The notes: generated by a model from the letters alone, not told the origin. Shown: positions 8,700 to 18,045, counted from the first letter of the stretch. The stretch: DNA of 64,000 nucleotides from JALOTE01 sp031422195 (GCA_031422195.1 JANOPZ010000040.1:24356-88355), one strand, 5' to 3'. Numbers and translations: made by a program.

Positions 8700-9470
8700 A
8701 TGGCAACTCCACTCATTGAAATGCGGGATATTTCCATTGCATTCGGCGGTATTAAAGCTGTCGATCATGCCAGCATTGATCTTCATCCCGGCGAAGTTGT
8801 TGCATTGCTTGGCCATAATGGCGCCGGCAAGTCAACGTTGATTAAGGTTTTGTCCGGAGCTTACAAGCGCGATGCCGGGCAGATTATGATCGATGGCAAT
8901 GAAGTTGCAATCAATAATCCGCGTGATGCTAAAGGCCATGGTATTGAAACAATTTATCAAACGCTGGCTTTGGCTGATAACGTTGATGCTGCCGCTAATT
9001 TGTATCTCGGCCGTGAACTCAAAACCAAGTTCGGCACGCTGGACGATGTGGCGATGGAAGCTGAAACCCGCAAGGTTATGCATCGCCTCAACCCCAACTT
9101 TCGCCGCTTCAAAGAGCCCGTGAGCAAACTTTCAGGTGGCCAACGCCAATCTGTTGCAATCGCGCGTGCCATCCATTTTAACGCACGCATTTTGATTATG
9201 GATGAGCCGACGGCAGCGCTTGGCCCGCAAGAGACAGCTCAAGTTGGCGAGCTGATCAAACAGCTGAAAGCTGAAGGTATCGGTATCTTCCTGATCAGCC
9301 ATGACATCCATGATGTGTTTGATTTGGCGGATCGGGTTTGCGTCATGAAAAACGGCAAGGTTGTTGGAACAGCTCACGTCAAAGACGTCACCAGCGACGA
9401 AGTGCTAGGCATGATTATTGCAGGCAAATGCCCGGCGGGTGCTACGCCGGGGCCGGGGGCAATGAACTGA
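8700..9470 (+). CDS. Sugar ABC transporter ATP-binding protein (single domain)
   Basis: A 256-residue ATPase that powers the transporter formed with the preceding permease. Walker A is GHNGAGKST (38-46), the signature LSGGQ is at 144-148, and Walker B ILIMDEP is at 164-170, followed by the switch histidine in LISHD. Unlike E. coli XylG, which fuses two ABC domains, this protein has one, like rhizobial FrcA, so two copies should pair. A terminator follows. It is the last gene of the operon. Confidence 0.88.
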   Translation: MATPLIEMRDISIAFGGIKAVDHASIDLHPGEVVALLGHNGAGKSTLIKVLSGAYKRDAGQIMIDGNEVAINNPRDAKGHGIETIYQTLALADNVDAAANLYLGRELKTKFGTLDDVAMEAETRKVMHRLNPNFRRFKEPVSKLSGGQRQSVAIARAIHFNARILIMDEPTAALGPQETAQVGELIKQLKAEGIGIFLISHDIHDVFDLADRVCVMKNGKVVGTAHVKDVTSDEVLGMIIAGKCPAGATPGPGAMN

Positions 9471-9493
9471 GTTAAAACTTAATTCAATGAACG

Positions 9494-9531
9494 AAAGGGT
9501 TTTTGCTATTCAATGCAAAAGCCCTTTTTTT
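9494..9531 (+). terminator. Intrinsic terminator of the xyl operon
   Basis: AAAGGG-T-TTTTGC (9494-9506) pairs with GCAAAA-G-CCCTTT (9515-9527), leaving an eight-base loop and seven T. It separates the transporter operon from the convergent polysaccharide operon, whose last gene ends at 9530. Confidence 0.85.
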
Positions 9532-10783
9532 ATGCTTTGCGCGCTCTGTCTCTCCCCACGCCCGCTTCAAGCGCCACGCAGCCCCAAATCACGCCATAGC
9601 AAATGTACAAATGCCGCCACTTGTCGAGGTCGATTACAATGCCAACCAAAAGATGGCCAAGAAAAACAATCCAAGCACACATTAAGTAGGGCTGCCACGG
9701 CCTTGGGCGCATCACAATTTTGAAGCCTGCCACCAGCGTCCATAAAAATAATGTCATCCAGCCTGCAAAACCAATCCAGCCATAATCAAGCAACGCCTTC
9801 AGCCACATGGCATGCGTGTCTTCGCCATAGATTTTGCCAAATTCTACAGGGCCAAGGCCCCAAGGCTTTTCAAGCGCAACCCAAAATCCAATGGCATGGC
9901 GGGCAAAACGTCCGACACGCGCGCCATCATAGTCTTGAACGACTTTGGCGCGTTGCGTGAAAAGTTCCGAAATTTGTGGCACTTGAAGGGCTATTAAAAG
10001 CGCCACCATGACCAAAGCAAAGGCAACGCCAGTAAGTACGATCAGCCTTAAGCGAAACTTTGTGCTTTCGCTTTGTAAAAACAACATGAGCACCAATAGG
10101 GCGGTGACAAACACCATCAAACCCCATGCCGCTCGGCTGAAAGAAAGGAACAGGCCAAGCAGAATGAAAAGCAAAGGCGCGGAAAATTTGAACAGGTCGC
10201 TAACGGTTCCGGTTAAAATCCGATAGATCAGGTAAAGCGCTGGTAAAACCAAATAGGGCCCAAACACGTTTGGATCTTGGAATGCGCCCTTGGCACGCGA
10301 GTAAAGCGTAAACATCTCGCCACCCGGTATAAGGCCGAGGTAGCCGAAAATGCCTAAGCCAGCAGTGCCCATGGCACCAAACACATAGGCCCAAAAAATT
10401 GGTTTAAGCAGCGCTGGATTATTGTTGATTGCAGCAGCATAAAACACGGTTGTTAGCGCCAAGAATGCCGTTACCGCATAATACATCGGCGCTTCAGACA
10501 GGTCTTTGAGCTGGGTCCACGTAAGCAAGCCGCCAAGCAAAATAACCATAAACAAAATCAGCGGAATGACTGTTATGCGATTCAGTCTAAGGCCGCACAG
10601 AAAAGCAACGCCAATCATTGCCACCATGTAAAGATCATAGGGTGCCGGTTCATTGATCACGAAACCCGAAAGAAAGACGCCAAACGCAACAGCAGCAATA
10701 CCAATATATTTCAGCGCAGCTGCGTTGATTTCCGCTTTGGTCAGCGGAGCCCGATAATAATCTGGTGCGGTAATACTGCTCAT
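9530..10783 (-). CDS. O-antigen ligase / polysaccharide polymerase family protein
   Basis: A 417-residue integral membrane protein with roughly eleven or twelve hydrophobic segments and the Wzy_C type loop around residues 150-300. The central FSFSRAAWG sequence after several segments and the later periplasmic loop with THAMWLKALLDYGW are typical of WaaL/Wzy/ExoQ proteins that join or polymerise lipid-linked sugar repeats in the periplasm. It starts seven bases after the stop of the priming transferase gene, so it belongs to the exopolysaccharide operon. Because the locus also has priming and export genes, polymerase is more likely than lipid A ligase; that is inference. Confidence 0.82.
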   Translation of the reverse strand: MSSITAPDYYRAPLTKAEINAAALKYIGIAAVAFGVFLSGFVINEPAPYDLYMVAMIGVAFLCGLRLNRITVIPLILFMVILLGGLLTWTQLKDLSEAPMYYAVTAFLALTTVFYAAAINNNPALLKPIFWAYVFGAMGTAGLGIFGYLGLIPGGEMFTLYSRAKGAFQDPNVFGPYLVLPALYLIYRILTGTVSDLFKFSAPLLFILLGLFLSFSRAAWGLMVFVTALLVLMLFLQSESTKFRLRLIVLTGVAFALVMVALLIALQVPQISELFTQRAKVVQDYDGARVGRFARHAIGFWVALEKPWGLGPVEFGKIYGEDTHAMWLKALLDYGWIGFAGWMTLFLWTLVAGFKIVMRPRPWQPYLMCAWIVFLGHLLVGIVIDLDKWRHLYICYGVIWGCVALEAGVGRDRARKA

Positions 10784-10790
10784 AGCTGCT

Positions 10791-12314
10791 TCAATATGCG
10801 TTTTCTGAGTTAAGCAGGCGAATAGGGGTCAGAAGAAGAATTTTCAAATCAAACCATAAAGACCAATTTTCGATATAAAAAAGGTCATATTCTGTCCGGC
10901 TTTTGATCTTTTCGTCGGTGTCAACTTCACCGCGCCAGCCGTTGATTTGCGCCCAGCCCGTCACTCCTGGTTTTACACGGTGGCGGGCGAAATAACCTTC
11001 TACCACTTCGTGATAAAGCCGGTCATGCGTTTGCCCTGAAATGGCATGCGGGCGCGGGCCGACCAGTGAAAGATCTCCCTTCAAGACATTGAAAAATTGA
11101 GGAAGCTCATCAAGCGAGGTTTTCCGGATAATCCGGCCCACTTTTGTGACGCGTGGATCGCCCTTGGTTACAGCTTTGATCGCCGTCGGATCACACATTT
11201 CAGTATACATCGAGCGGAATTTAAGAACATTAATAACTTCATTATTGAAGCCATGGCGCTTCTGCTTAAAGAACACGGGCCCTTTTGAGTTCATTTTAAT
11301 CGCAATAGCCACACCCAACATTATGGGCGAAAACACAATAATTCCAAAAAGGCTAAAGACGATATCAAAAGCCCGCTTGGCAACAGAGTCCCAATCGTTG
11401 ATCGGTTTGTCGAAAATGTCGAGCATTGGAACCGAGCCAATATAAGAATAGGAGCGCGGCCGAAATCGCAATTGACTCATGTGCGCTGACAACCGGATGT
11501 CGACCGGCAGCACCCATAGTTTTTTCAAGACCTGCATCACACGGGCTTCAGCAACCATGGGAAGGGACACAATCAGCATGTCAATTCGGGCGATCCGCGC
11601 AAACTCAATCAAATCGGTTGTTGTGCCAAGCTTAGGGTAGCCAGCGATGACTTTTGGAGAGCGCGCACCGTCTCGGTCGTCAAATAGGCCGCACAAACGA
11701 ATATCATTATGCGGCTGTTGTTCGATGGCGCGGATCAACTCTTCTGCAGATTGACCGCCGCCAATCACCACTGCGCGGCGCTCCATAATGCCATTTTGCG
11801 CCCAATGTCGAATAAGCAATGTCAGCGCAATCCGACCAATCGCAATGGAGGCGATTGCGCTTAAAAACCAGAGCCCAAACCACAGACGTGAAAGATCATC
11901 TGAAATTTTCAGAAAGAAGCCAATAATTGCAATCGCAGCAAAGGCACCGCCCAGAACCGTAAATATTTTGCCAAGGCTTGCCAGCGGTGTGCGGAGCACC
12001 TTCATTTGGTAAGCACCGTTAATTTCAAGCAGCGCCATGCCGATGAATCCACCCGCCAACGAAATCGAATAGTAAAAAAGCATAAGCGGGCCGGTCCCGA
12101 CATAAGCGATGTAGCAGACGACACCCGAAAGCGTGATCAAAACTGTATCGATCAGACGTAATATGCCAGTTACCATAGCCGGGCTGATGGTTTCCTGGCT
12201 GAATTGTTTGGCGATATCGAGAGCTAAGCTTTTAAGATGCTCACGGCTGTCAAGCGGAACTTCGCTGTGCAGGGTCGACGCGTTTAGTATTCCGGGAGCT
12301 TCGTTCTTGGTCAT
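10791..12314 (-). CDS. Undecaprenyl-phosphate glucose phosphotransferase (priming enzyme)
   Basis: A 507-residue polyisoprenyl-phosphate hexose-1-phosphate transferase, which loads the first sugar on undecaprenyl phosphate. The N-terminal half has several membrane helices and a CoA-binding-like fold (RAVVIGGGQSAEELI). The catalytic C-terminal domain carries KRAFDIVFSLFGI, KFRSMYTEM, KTSLDELPQF and SLVGPRPHA. The ATG at 12314 is chosen over the open frame to 12416 because the longer form would overlap the upstream glycosyltransferase. The full-length architecture matches WcaJ/ExoY-type long enzymes. The sugar is glucose in most relatives, but galactose cannot be excluded. Confidence 0.88.
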   Translation of the reverse strand: MTKNEAPGILNASTLHSEVPLDSREHLKSLALDIAKQFSQETISPAMVTGILRLIDTVLITLSGVVCYIAYVGTGPLMLFYYSISLAGGFIGMALLEINGAYQMKVLRTPLASLGKIFTVLGGAFAAIAIIGFFLKISDDLSRLWFGLWFLSAIASIAIGRIALTLLIRHWAQNGIMERRAVVIGGGQSAEELIRAIEQQPHNDIRLCGLFDDRDGARSPKVIAGYPKLGTTTDLIEFARIARIDMLIVSLPMVAEARVMQVLKKLWVLPVDIRLSAHMSQLRFRPRSYSYIGSVPMLDIFDKPINDWDSVAKRAFDIVFSLFGIIVFSPIMLGVAIAIKMNSKGPVFFKQKRHGFNNEVINVLKFRSMYTEMCDPTAIKAVTKGDPRVTKVGRIIRKTSLDELPQFFNVLKGDLSLVGPRPHAISGQTHDRLYHEVVEGYFARHRVKPGVTGWAQINGWRGEVDTDEKIKSRTEYDLFYIENWSLWFDLKILLLTPIRLLNSENAY

Positions 12315-12372
12315 CGTTTGCCGAGCCTGATTGCAATTGTTTGAGCCTATTTCAAACCTATGAAATTTGTGT

Positions 12373-13518
12373 TCAACCGTTGCGTCTGGCAAGCGCAGTA
12401 AAATAGGCATTTTCAATGGTGGCAGCCATTACATCTGCACCAAAGCGGGCTTTTAGGGTGGCCTGCGAAGGCATCAACGCTGCCCAAGCCGTTTCATCGC
12501 TCAAGACTTTAATCATGTGGGCTTCAATTGAAGCGACATTTGCATGGGTGATGCCAGTAGCGTCTTTTCCGAAGATCTCTGGAATTCCGCCAACATTGGT
12601 TGCAATCATTGGTTTTCCAGCCGCTAATGTTTCAAGCACAATATAGGGCATGGCTTCGGCTCGTGATGGAACAACAACTGTGCGCGCAAGCGCGAACGCA
12701 TGTCGTGCAGGCATTGGGTCAAAAAAAGTGACGCGGGAACCAAAACCGAGGCGGGCCGCCTGTGCTTTATAATGAGGCAGGTCATCGCCCGCTCCGACCA
12801 TAACGGCCGTCAGCTTTCGGCCCGTTTTTTGTTCTGCTCCAGCCAGAGCGTCAAGAAACAAATCGGGGCCTTTAAGATTGCGCATCATACCGATGTAGAG
12901 AAAGTCGGCTGCATTCTTTGCGTTAACGACAGGATCAAACTCTGCCGGTTGCACTCCGTTGTAAGCAATCTCGAAGGGCGCTTTTATCCGACCGATCTTC
13001 GTTTCATAGGTTGAGCGTTCATACTGTGCAACAAACATCACTCTGTCGGTCAAGCGCTCCAGAAACCGCTCAGTCGTGAAAAATATTTTCCCTGCCAGAG
13101 CATCAGTATCATAATGCAACGATCCGCCATGGGCTGAATAAAGCCGGGCGGTTTTGCCGGTTGGTCCACGCATGAAAGTGCCGAATAGGCGCGCATAAAC
13201 GCCGCCTTTTGCCCCATGCCCATGCAAAATATCCGGCTTCAGCGCTTTAAGGGCCTGAAATGTCCGCCAAGCAGCAATGGCATCCCCAACGCCAATGTGG
13301 CGTTGCATTTCAACGCGGGCAAGGCCGAGGGCCAGTTTGGGTTTTACAGTATCAAACAGCCGGTCTTCATAATCGCCTCCGGTCGAGCTATCGCAGACAA
13401 TTCCAACCTGATGGCCATTGCCAACTTGTGCGTCCACAAGGTCGCGGACATGGCGAAACAGGCCCCCAACCGGTGAACGAAAGCAGTGAACGATTCGTAA
13501 AGAAGGTTGCAAAGGCAT
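12373..13518 (-). CDS. Family 4 glycosyltransferase
   Basis: A 381-residue GT-B fold glycosyltransferase. The N-terminal domain opens with RIVHCFRSPVGGLFRHV, and HGHGAKGGVYARL is a donor/acceptor loop; the C-terminal GT1 domain contains the E-x7-E motif in EAMPYIVLE followed by AAGKPMIATNVGGIPE. No signal peptide, so it acts at the cytoplasmic face and adds a sugar to the growing repeat. It lies between the export lipoprotein gene and the priming transferase in one operon. GTG at 13521 is an alternative start directly before the ATG. The sugar specificity cannot be read from sequence. Confidence 0.88.
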   Translation of the reverse strand: MPLQPSLRIVHCFRSPVGGLFRHVRDLVDAQVGNGHQVGIVCDSSTGGDYEDRLFDTVKPKLALGLARVEMQRHIGVGDAIAAWRTFQALKALKPDILHGHGAKGGVYARLFGTFMRGPTGKTARLYSAHGGSLHYDTDALAGKIFFTTERFLERLTDRVMFVAQYERSTYETKIGRIKAPFEIAYNGVQPAEFDPVVNAKNAADFLYIGMMRNLKGPDLFLDALAGAEQKTGRKLTAVMVGAGDDLPHYKAQAARLGFGSRVTFFDPMPARHAFALARTVVVPSRAEAMPYIVLETLAAGKPMIATNVGGIPEIFGKDATGITHANVASIEAHMIKVLSDETAWAALMPSQATLKARFGADVMAATIENAYFTALARRNG

Positions 13519-13532
13519 CACTCAACCTGTCG

Positions 13533-14096
13533 TTAAAACAAACGTTCGCGAATATAAATTGTATCACCGGGTAAAACCGGATCAGAAATCAAGACGCGAC
13601 CAGTCATGAGTTTGCCATTGATTTGGCGCGTGACGTCAACATCTGATTGATTCGCGCGGGCATTAAACCCGCCTGCAACCGCGATGGCTTTCTGCACAGT
13701 CATGCCAGGGACATAAGCATATTGGCCTGAAGCACCAACTTCGCCCATAATAAACATCGGGCGGTAAGTATCAATCTCGACTGTTACGTCAGGGTTGCGC
13801 ACAAAACCGCCTTGCAGAGCGCCAGCAATTTTTCCTTCAAGCTGCTGTGAGGTGAGACCGCGCGCCGGCACTGCGCCAACCAATGGAAAAGCAATAAAGC
13901 CTGATTGATCAACAGCATACGTATTGGTGAGGCCTTCTTGGTCAAAAACAGTAATGCGCACCTTGTCGCCTTCGCCGAGCACATAAGGATAATTCAGCGC
14001 CTCATGGAAGGCAGCGGGCGCAGGCTGGTATCCAGAACACGCCGCCATAGCCAATGCCATTACGAATAGAATTGTTGAGCGAAACCACGCAGCCAT
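13533..14096 (-). CDS. Polysaccharide biosynthesis/export lipoprotein (Wza/ExoF-like)
   Basis: A 187-residue exported lipoprotein: a hydrophobic segment ends at a lipobox MAAC with Cys20. It then has the poly_export domain (YVLGEGDKVRITVFDQEGL) and an SLBB-like segment (FIMGEVGASGQYAYVPGMTV). It resembles the short Wza relatives that form the outer-membrane exit for exopolysaccharide in rhizobia. It is divergent from the ExoP/Wzc-like copolymerase gene and heads the minus-strand operon. It lacks the C-terminal transmembrane barrel helix of E. coli Wza, which is normal for this shorter class. Confidence 0.87.
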   Translation of the reverse strand: MAAWFRSTILFVMALAMAACSGYQPAPAAFHEALNYPYVLGEGDKVRITVFDQEGLTNTYAVDQSGFIAFPLVGAVPARGLTSQQLEGKIAGALQGGFVRNPDVTVEIDTYRPMFIMGEVGASGQYAYVPGMTVQKAIAVAGGFNARANQSDVDVTRQINGKLMTGRVLISDPVLPGDTIYIRERLF

Positions 14097-14331
14097 GAAA
14101 TATCACCACTCAGAAAAGGGCAGGGTTAGCCCGTCGTAAGCCTGTTATCGCCTTGTTAAGGTTAATCGACAGTAAAAGCCGCGGCATTGAGCCAATAAAT
14201 CTAAATTTATGAGTGATGGCACCTCGATCTCAGGCCCAATGCTATTAACGGGACGGTTACCAAGTTTGTTTACATTCCAACACAGTGCTGCCGCTTGACT
14301 GCGGCTCAGTGAGTATGTGTGGAGTAGGTTG
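14097..14331. promoter_or_regulatory. Divergent control region of the exopolysaccharide genes
   Basis: This 235-base non-coding interval must carry the promoters of both the export operon (minus) and the copolymerase gene (plus). It holds a TTAAGGTTAA element and a small hairpin, GCCGC (14290-14294) and GCGGC (14301-14305) around TTGACT, close to the plus-strand gene. No operator could be assigned. Confidence 0.4.
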
Positions 14332-16509
14332 ATGTCCGGCAATAGCAATCCAAGTAACAACGGTCAGGATCGTGACGTTGACATCGATCTTGCAGCTTTG
14401 GCGTCTGCTGTTTGGCGCAAGAAAATCCGAATCGGCATTCTGGCTGCGGGCTGCGCGGTGGTTGCGCTGGTCGGGTCAAACTTAGTGAGCCCAAAGTATC
14501 AAAGCGAGACACGGCTTCTCATTGAGTCTGGCGAAAGCGTATTTACGCAGCCTGCCAGTGGATCGCAGCCTTCCAACGACCCAAATAACAGCGTGATGAA
14601 TCCAGAGGCCGTGGCCAGCCAAGTAGAAATTTTGAAATCTACGGACTTGCTTCGTAAAGTCGCTATCGACCTAAACCTTGCCAATTTGGACGAGTTTGAC
14701 CAAGCAGCCAACTTAAGCGCGCTATCTCGGATTATGATTACAATCGGCCTGATGGAAAATCCGCTGGATGTTCCACCAGATTTGCGTGTGCTCGCAGCGA
14801 TGAAAGAAAAGCTAGAAGTCTTTCCGGTTGAAAAATCCCGCGTCGTTGTGGTGAAATTTTCTTCCAAAGATCCAAAAACTGCAGAAGAGGTCCCAAACGC
14901 CTTGGCAGCGGCCTATTTGTCTTTGCAGCGCCAAAATAAGCAATCCATCAACGCCGGAGCGGCTGAGTTTTTACAACCCGAAATTACGGCGTTGCGTGAG
15001 CGGGTTAAAGCGGCAGAAGCGCGTGTCGCAGATTTCAAAGCCAGCGCCGATATTCTAGAAGGACAAAATCAATCCACGCTTGCAACGCAGCAACTTGGCG
15101 AACTTTCTTCTGAATTGTCCCGCTTAAAAGCAAACCGCGGTTCGGCTGAAGCAACTGCTGCTGCAATGCGCGCGTCGCTTGCCGCCGGTGCATCGTTAGA
15201 CACATTGCCGTCGGTTCAATCATCCGGCCTGATTGACCGGCTTCGTGAAAAGCGCGTTGATATCGCCACCAATATTGCTGATTTATCGGTTAGTCTTTTG
15301 GACGGTCACCCAAAACTTAAAGCTCTCAAATCGCAGCTCAATGATTTGGATGGCCAAATTCGCAATGAGGCAAGAAAGGTTCTTGTTAGTCTTGATACTT
15401 TGGCCGACACTGCCCGTAAGCGTGAGCAGCAACTGGTCATTGACTTAAACCGGCTCAAATCTGAAGCCGCACGTGCTGGCGGCCAGGGTGTTGAACTTCG
15501 TGCCTTAGAGCGTGAAGCCAACGCGCAAAGCCAATTGCTGGAAAGCTACTTATCCCGCTATCGCGAAGCTTCTGCGCGCACCGATAATAATTACGTTCCA
15601 GCTGACGCCCGTATTATTGCCGTTGCGCCGCTGCCCTCCGAATCATACTTTCCAAAGAAGGTCCCAATTACGATCGCCGCCTTTTTTGCCGGGTTGCTAG
15701 CAGGCGTTATGGGTGCATTGTTGAGCGAGCTTTTTTCAGGACGTGGTATGCGTCGCACGTTATTTGCTGCCAACGGGCAGGGGGCAATGCAAGACGCGCA
15801 TGAAGAAACCATGGCACGCGATCAAGCAATTGAGGGTCCAAATGAACGTGTGGCACCACCAAGTGTTGCCTCGAGTTTGCTGGGCAAGCGGAAAACCATC
15901 AATGCTCCATCTCTCAACCCGGAAGATGTGGTGCCGATTGACCAACGCATTGATAGTGTTGCTGATGAATTGGTGGCGTCGGGTTGCCAGCGGGCAATTT
16001 TCATCTCCCCGGAAGGTGACCTTGGTGCCGCCGGAGCCGTGATGATTGCACGCCGGATGGCCGACGATGGTTTGGCTGTTATCATGGTGGATTTGACAAC
16101 CAGCGCAATTGCGACCCGAACCATGCTTGATGAGACAAATTCGCCCGGCCTAACCGACCTTTTGTGTGGTGAAGCTTCATTGTCTGACAGCATTCAAAAC
16201 GATCTTTATTCCGATGCTAAAATCGTTGGGCGTGGCATAGCCAGCAGCGCCAAAGCAATGCGCAACGCTGAGCGTCTGCCTGAGATACTCGAACAAATCA
16301 ACGAGACATGTGATATTCTGGTGGTGGAATGTGGCGCTGCTGATCTCGACATGCTTGATTTGGTAACGAGCAAAGATGTTCAGACGAGCATCATTGTCAG
16401 TGCAATAAAAGCCAATGATGCGGCCGCGTTACACACTATTAATGCGCTTGGCGGTGCCGAGGGGTGCCTGCGAGTAACACCGTTGTTAAAGCAGCGCAGG
16501 GCAGCCTAA
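14332..16509 (+). CDS. Exopolysaccharide chain-length copolymerase (Wzz/ExoP-like) with degenerate kinase domain
   Basis: A 725-residue inner-membrane protein with a Wzz N-terminal domain, membrane helices near 33-53 and 443-468, and a long coiled-coil periplasmic part between them. The C-terminal 200 residues have the fold pattern of a bacterial tyrosine kinase (IMVDLTTS, then SPGLTDLLCGE, then ILVVECG), but the P-loop near residues 558-568 reads SPEGDLGAAG, without the GK[ST] that binds ATP, and there is no C-terminal tyrosine cluster. It should still set chain length and link to the export lipoprotein. The ATG at 14332, after GGAG, is preferred to the GTG at 14317. Confidence 0.85.
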   Translation: MSGNSNPSNNGQDRDVDIDLAALASAVWRKKIRIGILAAGCAVVALVGSNLVSPKYQSETRLLIESGESVFTQPASGSQPSNDPNNSVMNPEAVASQVEILKSTDLLRKVAIDLNLANLDEFDQAANLSALSRIMITIGLMENPLDVPPDLRVLAAMKEKLEVFPVEKSRVVVVKFSSKDPKTAEEVPNALAAAYLSLQRQNKQSINAGAAEFLQPEITALRERVKAAEARVADFKASADILEGQNQSTLATQQLGELSSELSRLKANRGSAEATAAAMRASLAAGASLDTLPSVQSSGLIDRLREKRVDIATNIADLSVSLLDGHPKLKALKSQLNDLDGQIRNEARKVLVSLDTLADTARKREQQLVIDLNRLKSEAARAGGQGVELRALEREANAQSQLLESYLSRYREASARTDNNYVPADARIIAVAPLPSESYFPKKVPITIAAFFAGLLAGVMGALLSELFSGRGMRRTLFAANGQGAMQDAHEETMARDQAIEGPNERVAPPSVASSLLGKRKTINAPSLNPEDVVPIDQRIDSVADELVASGCQRAIFISPEGDLGAAGAVMIARRMADDGLAVIMVDLTTSAIATRTMLDETNSPGLTDLLCGEASLSDSIQNDLYSDAKIVGRGIASSAKAMRNAERLPEILEQINETCDILVVECGAADLDMLDLVTSKDVQTSIIVSAIKANDAAALHTINALGGAEGCLRVTPLLKQRRAA

Positions 16510-16519
16510 GCCCAAATTG

Positions 16520-17752
16520 TTAGAGTTCAGAGCTATCTTTGGCTGCGTCCGCCACCTTTGTCTCGGTGGTTTTAGCGCCTTTCAATTTGCGGATGCGTTT
16601 CACAAATGACCAGAGCTTCTCATTGTTCTTGATCCAACGTTTGCCAAAACGCGCAATATCAATTTGAATTTTGGCAAGTTTACCGCGAAGCGATAGTCCG
16701 ACTACGGTATCACGGTGCCACGTTTCGACATCACACCATGAACGCTTATATCCTTCATCGCCAACGCCAAGATCATAAATTTCAAGTGTTGAACGACAGG
16801 CAGCCTCAACCAATGCAAAATTGAGGAAATCGCCCGGACTGGCTGCTGTTAGCTCATCATCGGCAAATGCGGTAAAATGCACCATTTGCCGCATCCCATG
16901 ATAGGATGAGCCGTAAACAGCCCGTGTTTTACCTTGCACTTCAAGACTGCTTAGAAAAAAATGATGGTCTTGTTGCGGACTGCTATTGGAAAAAAGAGCT
17001 TTGAAAAAAGATTGCTCTTTGTCGTTTCCAAAGACGTTTGTAACACCTTTGCCGCTGAGTTGATCTGCTTTCATGGCAAAATACTGCTCTAGAGTGCGAG
17101 CATTTGCTTCTTTAGGGACCGGGCTGACAATGTTAAAACCGCCCGCTGCTTCAAACTTGCGCTGTTGTGAGCGAAACCGCTTGCGCTTGCGTTTACCGGA
17201 TCGGGTTTCCAATACGGCATCGAAGCTTTGATTAACATTAAGATGCAGGGATACGTTTGGGCTTGTGGACGAACCGTCAGCGAGCAACGGATTTGCATAA
17301 TCGCCGAGTGTTTCCAATTGGCGCTCAAGCATAATGGCATCAACGGCCCATGGTTGCCGGGACAAGTTGGCATTGAGTTCAACCAAAAATTGCTGTGCTT
17401 CGTTCTGTGAAAGCGCGGCTTTCAACGCCGGAAAATTAGCGTTGGCATGGCTGCCGCCAACAAATTGCGCAATTTTCAGCCCGGATTTGTTTACGATTTC
17501 AAGTGCAAGCGCCAATATTACGTCACCATTACGGCTGGCTGTAACCACAATAATATTGGTATTTACGTTTTTTGCCCAATGGCTAACCCAATGCGGCGAG
17601 CACGAATATCCGCTTTGGCCGGATTGTGCCAATTGCGCTAAAACAGGCAATCCCTCATGAACTGGAAGCACCGACACAACCAAAAGTGGCTCTGAGGCAG
17701 CAATGCCCGCAGCCAAATTCCGGCGCTGTGATGGTAGTGCAACTTCGTTCAT
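16520..17752 (-). CDS. GNAT-fold acyltransferase of the CelD/BcsL type
   Basis: A 410-residue cytoplasmic protein of the Acetyltransf_6 group, whose members occur in exopolysaccharide and cellulose loci and are thought to acylate polysaccharide precursors. The typical C-terminal motif DLGVGDEGYKRSWCD is present, preceded by the basic stretch KRKRKRFRSQQRKFE that links the two GNAT-like halves. The ATG at 17752 is chosen over a TTG at 17779. It converges on the copolymerase gene with ten bases between stops. Substrate is unknown; association with the polysaccharide locus is by position. Confidence 0.75.
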   Translation of the reverse strand: MNEVALPSQRRNLAAGIAASEPLLVVSVLPVHEGLPVLAQLAQSGQSGYSCSPHWVSHWAKNVNTNIIVVTASRNGDVILALALEIVNKSGLKIAQFVGGSHANANFPALKAALSQNEAQQFLVELNANLSRQPWAVDAIMLERQLETLGDYANPLLADGSSTSPNVSLHLNVNQSFDAVLETRSGKRKRKRFRSQQRKFEAAGGFNIVSPVPKEANARTLEQYFAMKADQLSGKGVTNVFGNDKEQSFFKALFSNSSPQQDHHFFLSSLEVQGKTRAVYGSSYHGMRQMVHFTAFADDELTAASPGDFLNFALVEAACRSTLEIYDLGVGDEGYKRSWCDVETWHRDTVVGLSLRGKLAKIQIDIARFGKRWIKNNEKLWSFVKRIRKLKGAKTTETKVADAAKDSSEL

Positions 17753-17829
17753 AGCGGTCCAACAACTTGATTTTGTCAAACGCTACACAGAAGGGATGAA
17801 TATTCAGTCGCTTGTTGTGGTTAACGGGC

Positions 17830-18045
17830 TTATTCTTGAACGGGCTTTGGACCCGCCATCCATTTAATGATCACCATGGCTGGCAAGATCCACAACAGGC
17901 CCGAAATTGCAAAGAAGGCCAGATGTGTCAGCCAATGCGACTCAGCCAACTGCGCAACTGCAATCATGGTTGCCAACAGCGCATAGATAATAACCAGTGC
18001 GAGCAACAAAAATGTTCCGATTAGTTTTTTTATACGAATAGGCAT
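17830..18045 (-). CDS. DUF2842 small membrane protein
   Basis: A 71-residue protein with two membrane helices (about residues 8-30 and 42-62) and the family pattern RIKKLIGTF at the start and GLLWILPAMVIIKWM near the end. GAGG six bases before the ATG supports the start. DUF2842 proteins are found in alphaproteobacteria and have no known function. It is divergent from ctaA, a common neighbourhood. Confidence 0.85.
   Translation of the reverse strand: MPIRIKKLIGTFLLLALVIIYALLATMIAVAQLAESHWLTHLAFFAISGLLWILPAMVIIKWMAGPKPVQE

Noticed and set aside
13468..13495. GAAC repeat (gaacgaaagcagtgaac) as a LexA box
   Set aside because: Spacing is nine bases and it lies inside the GT4 coding region.
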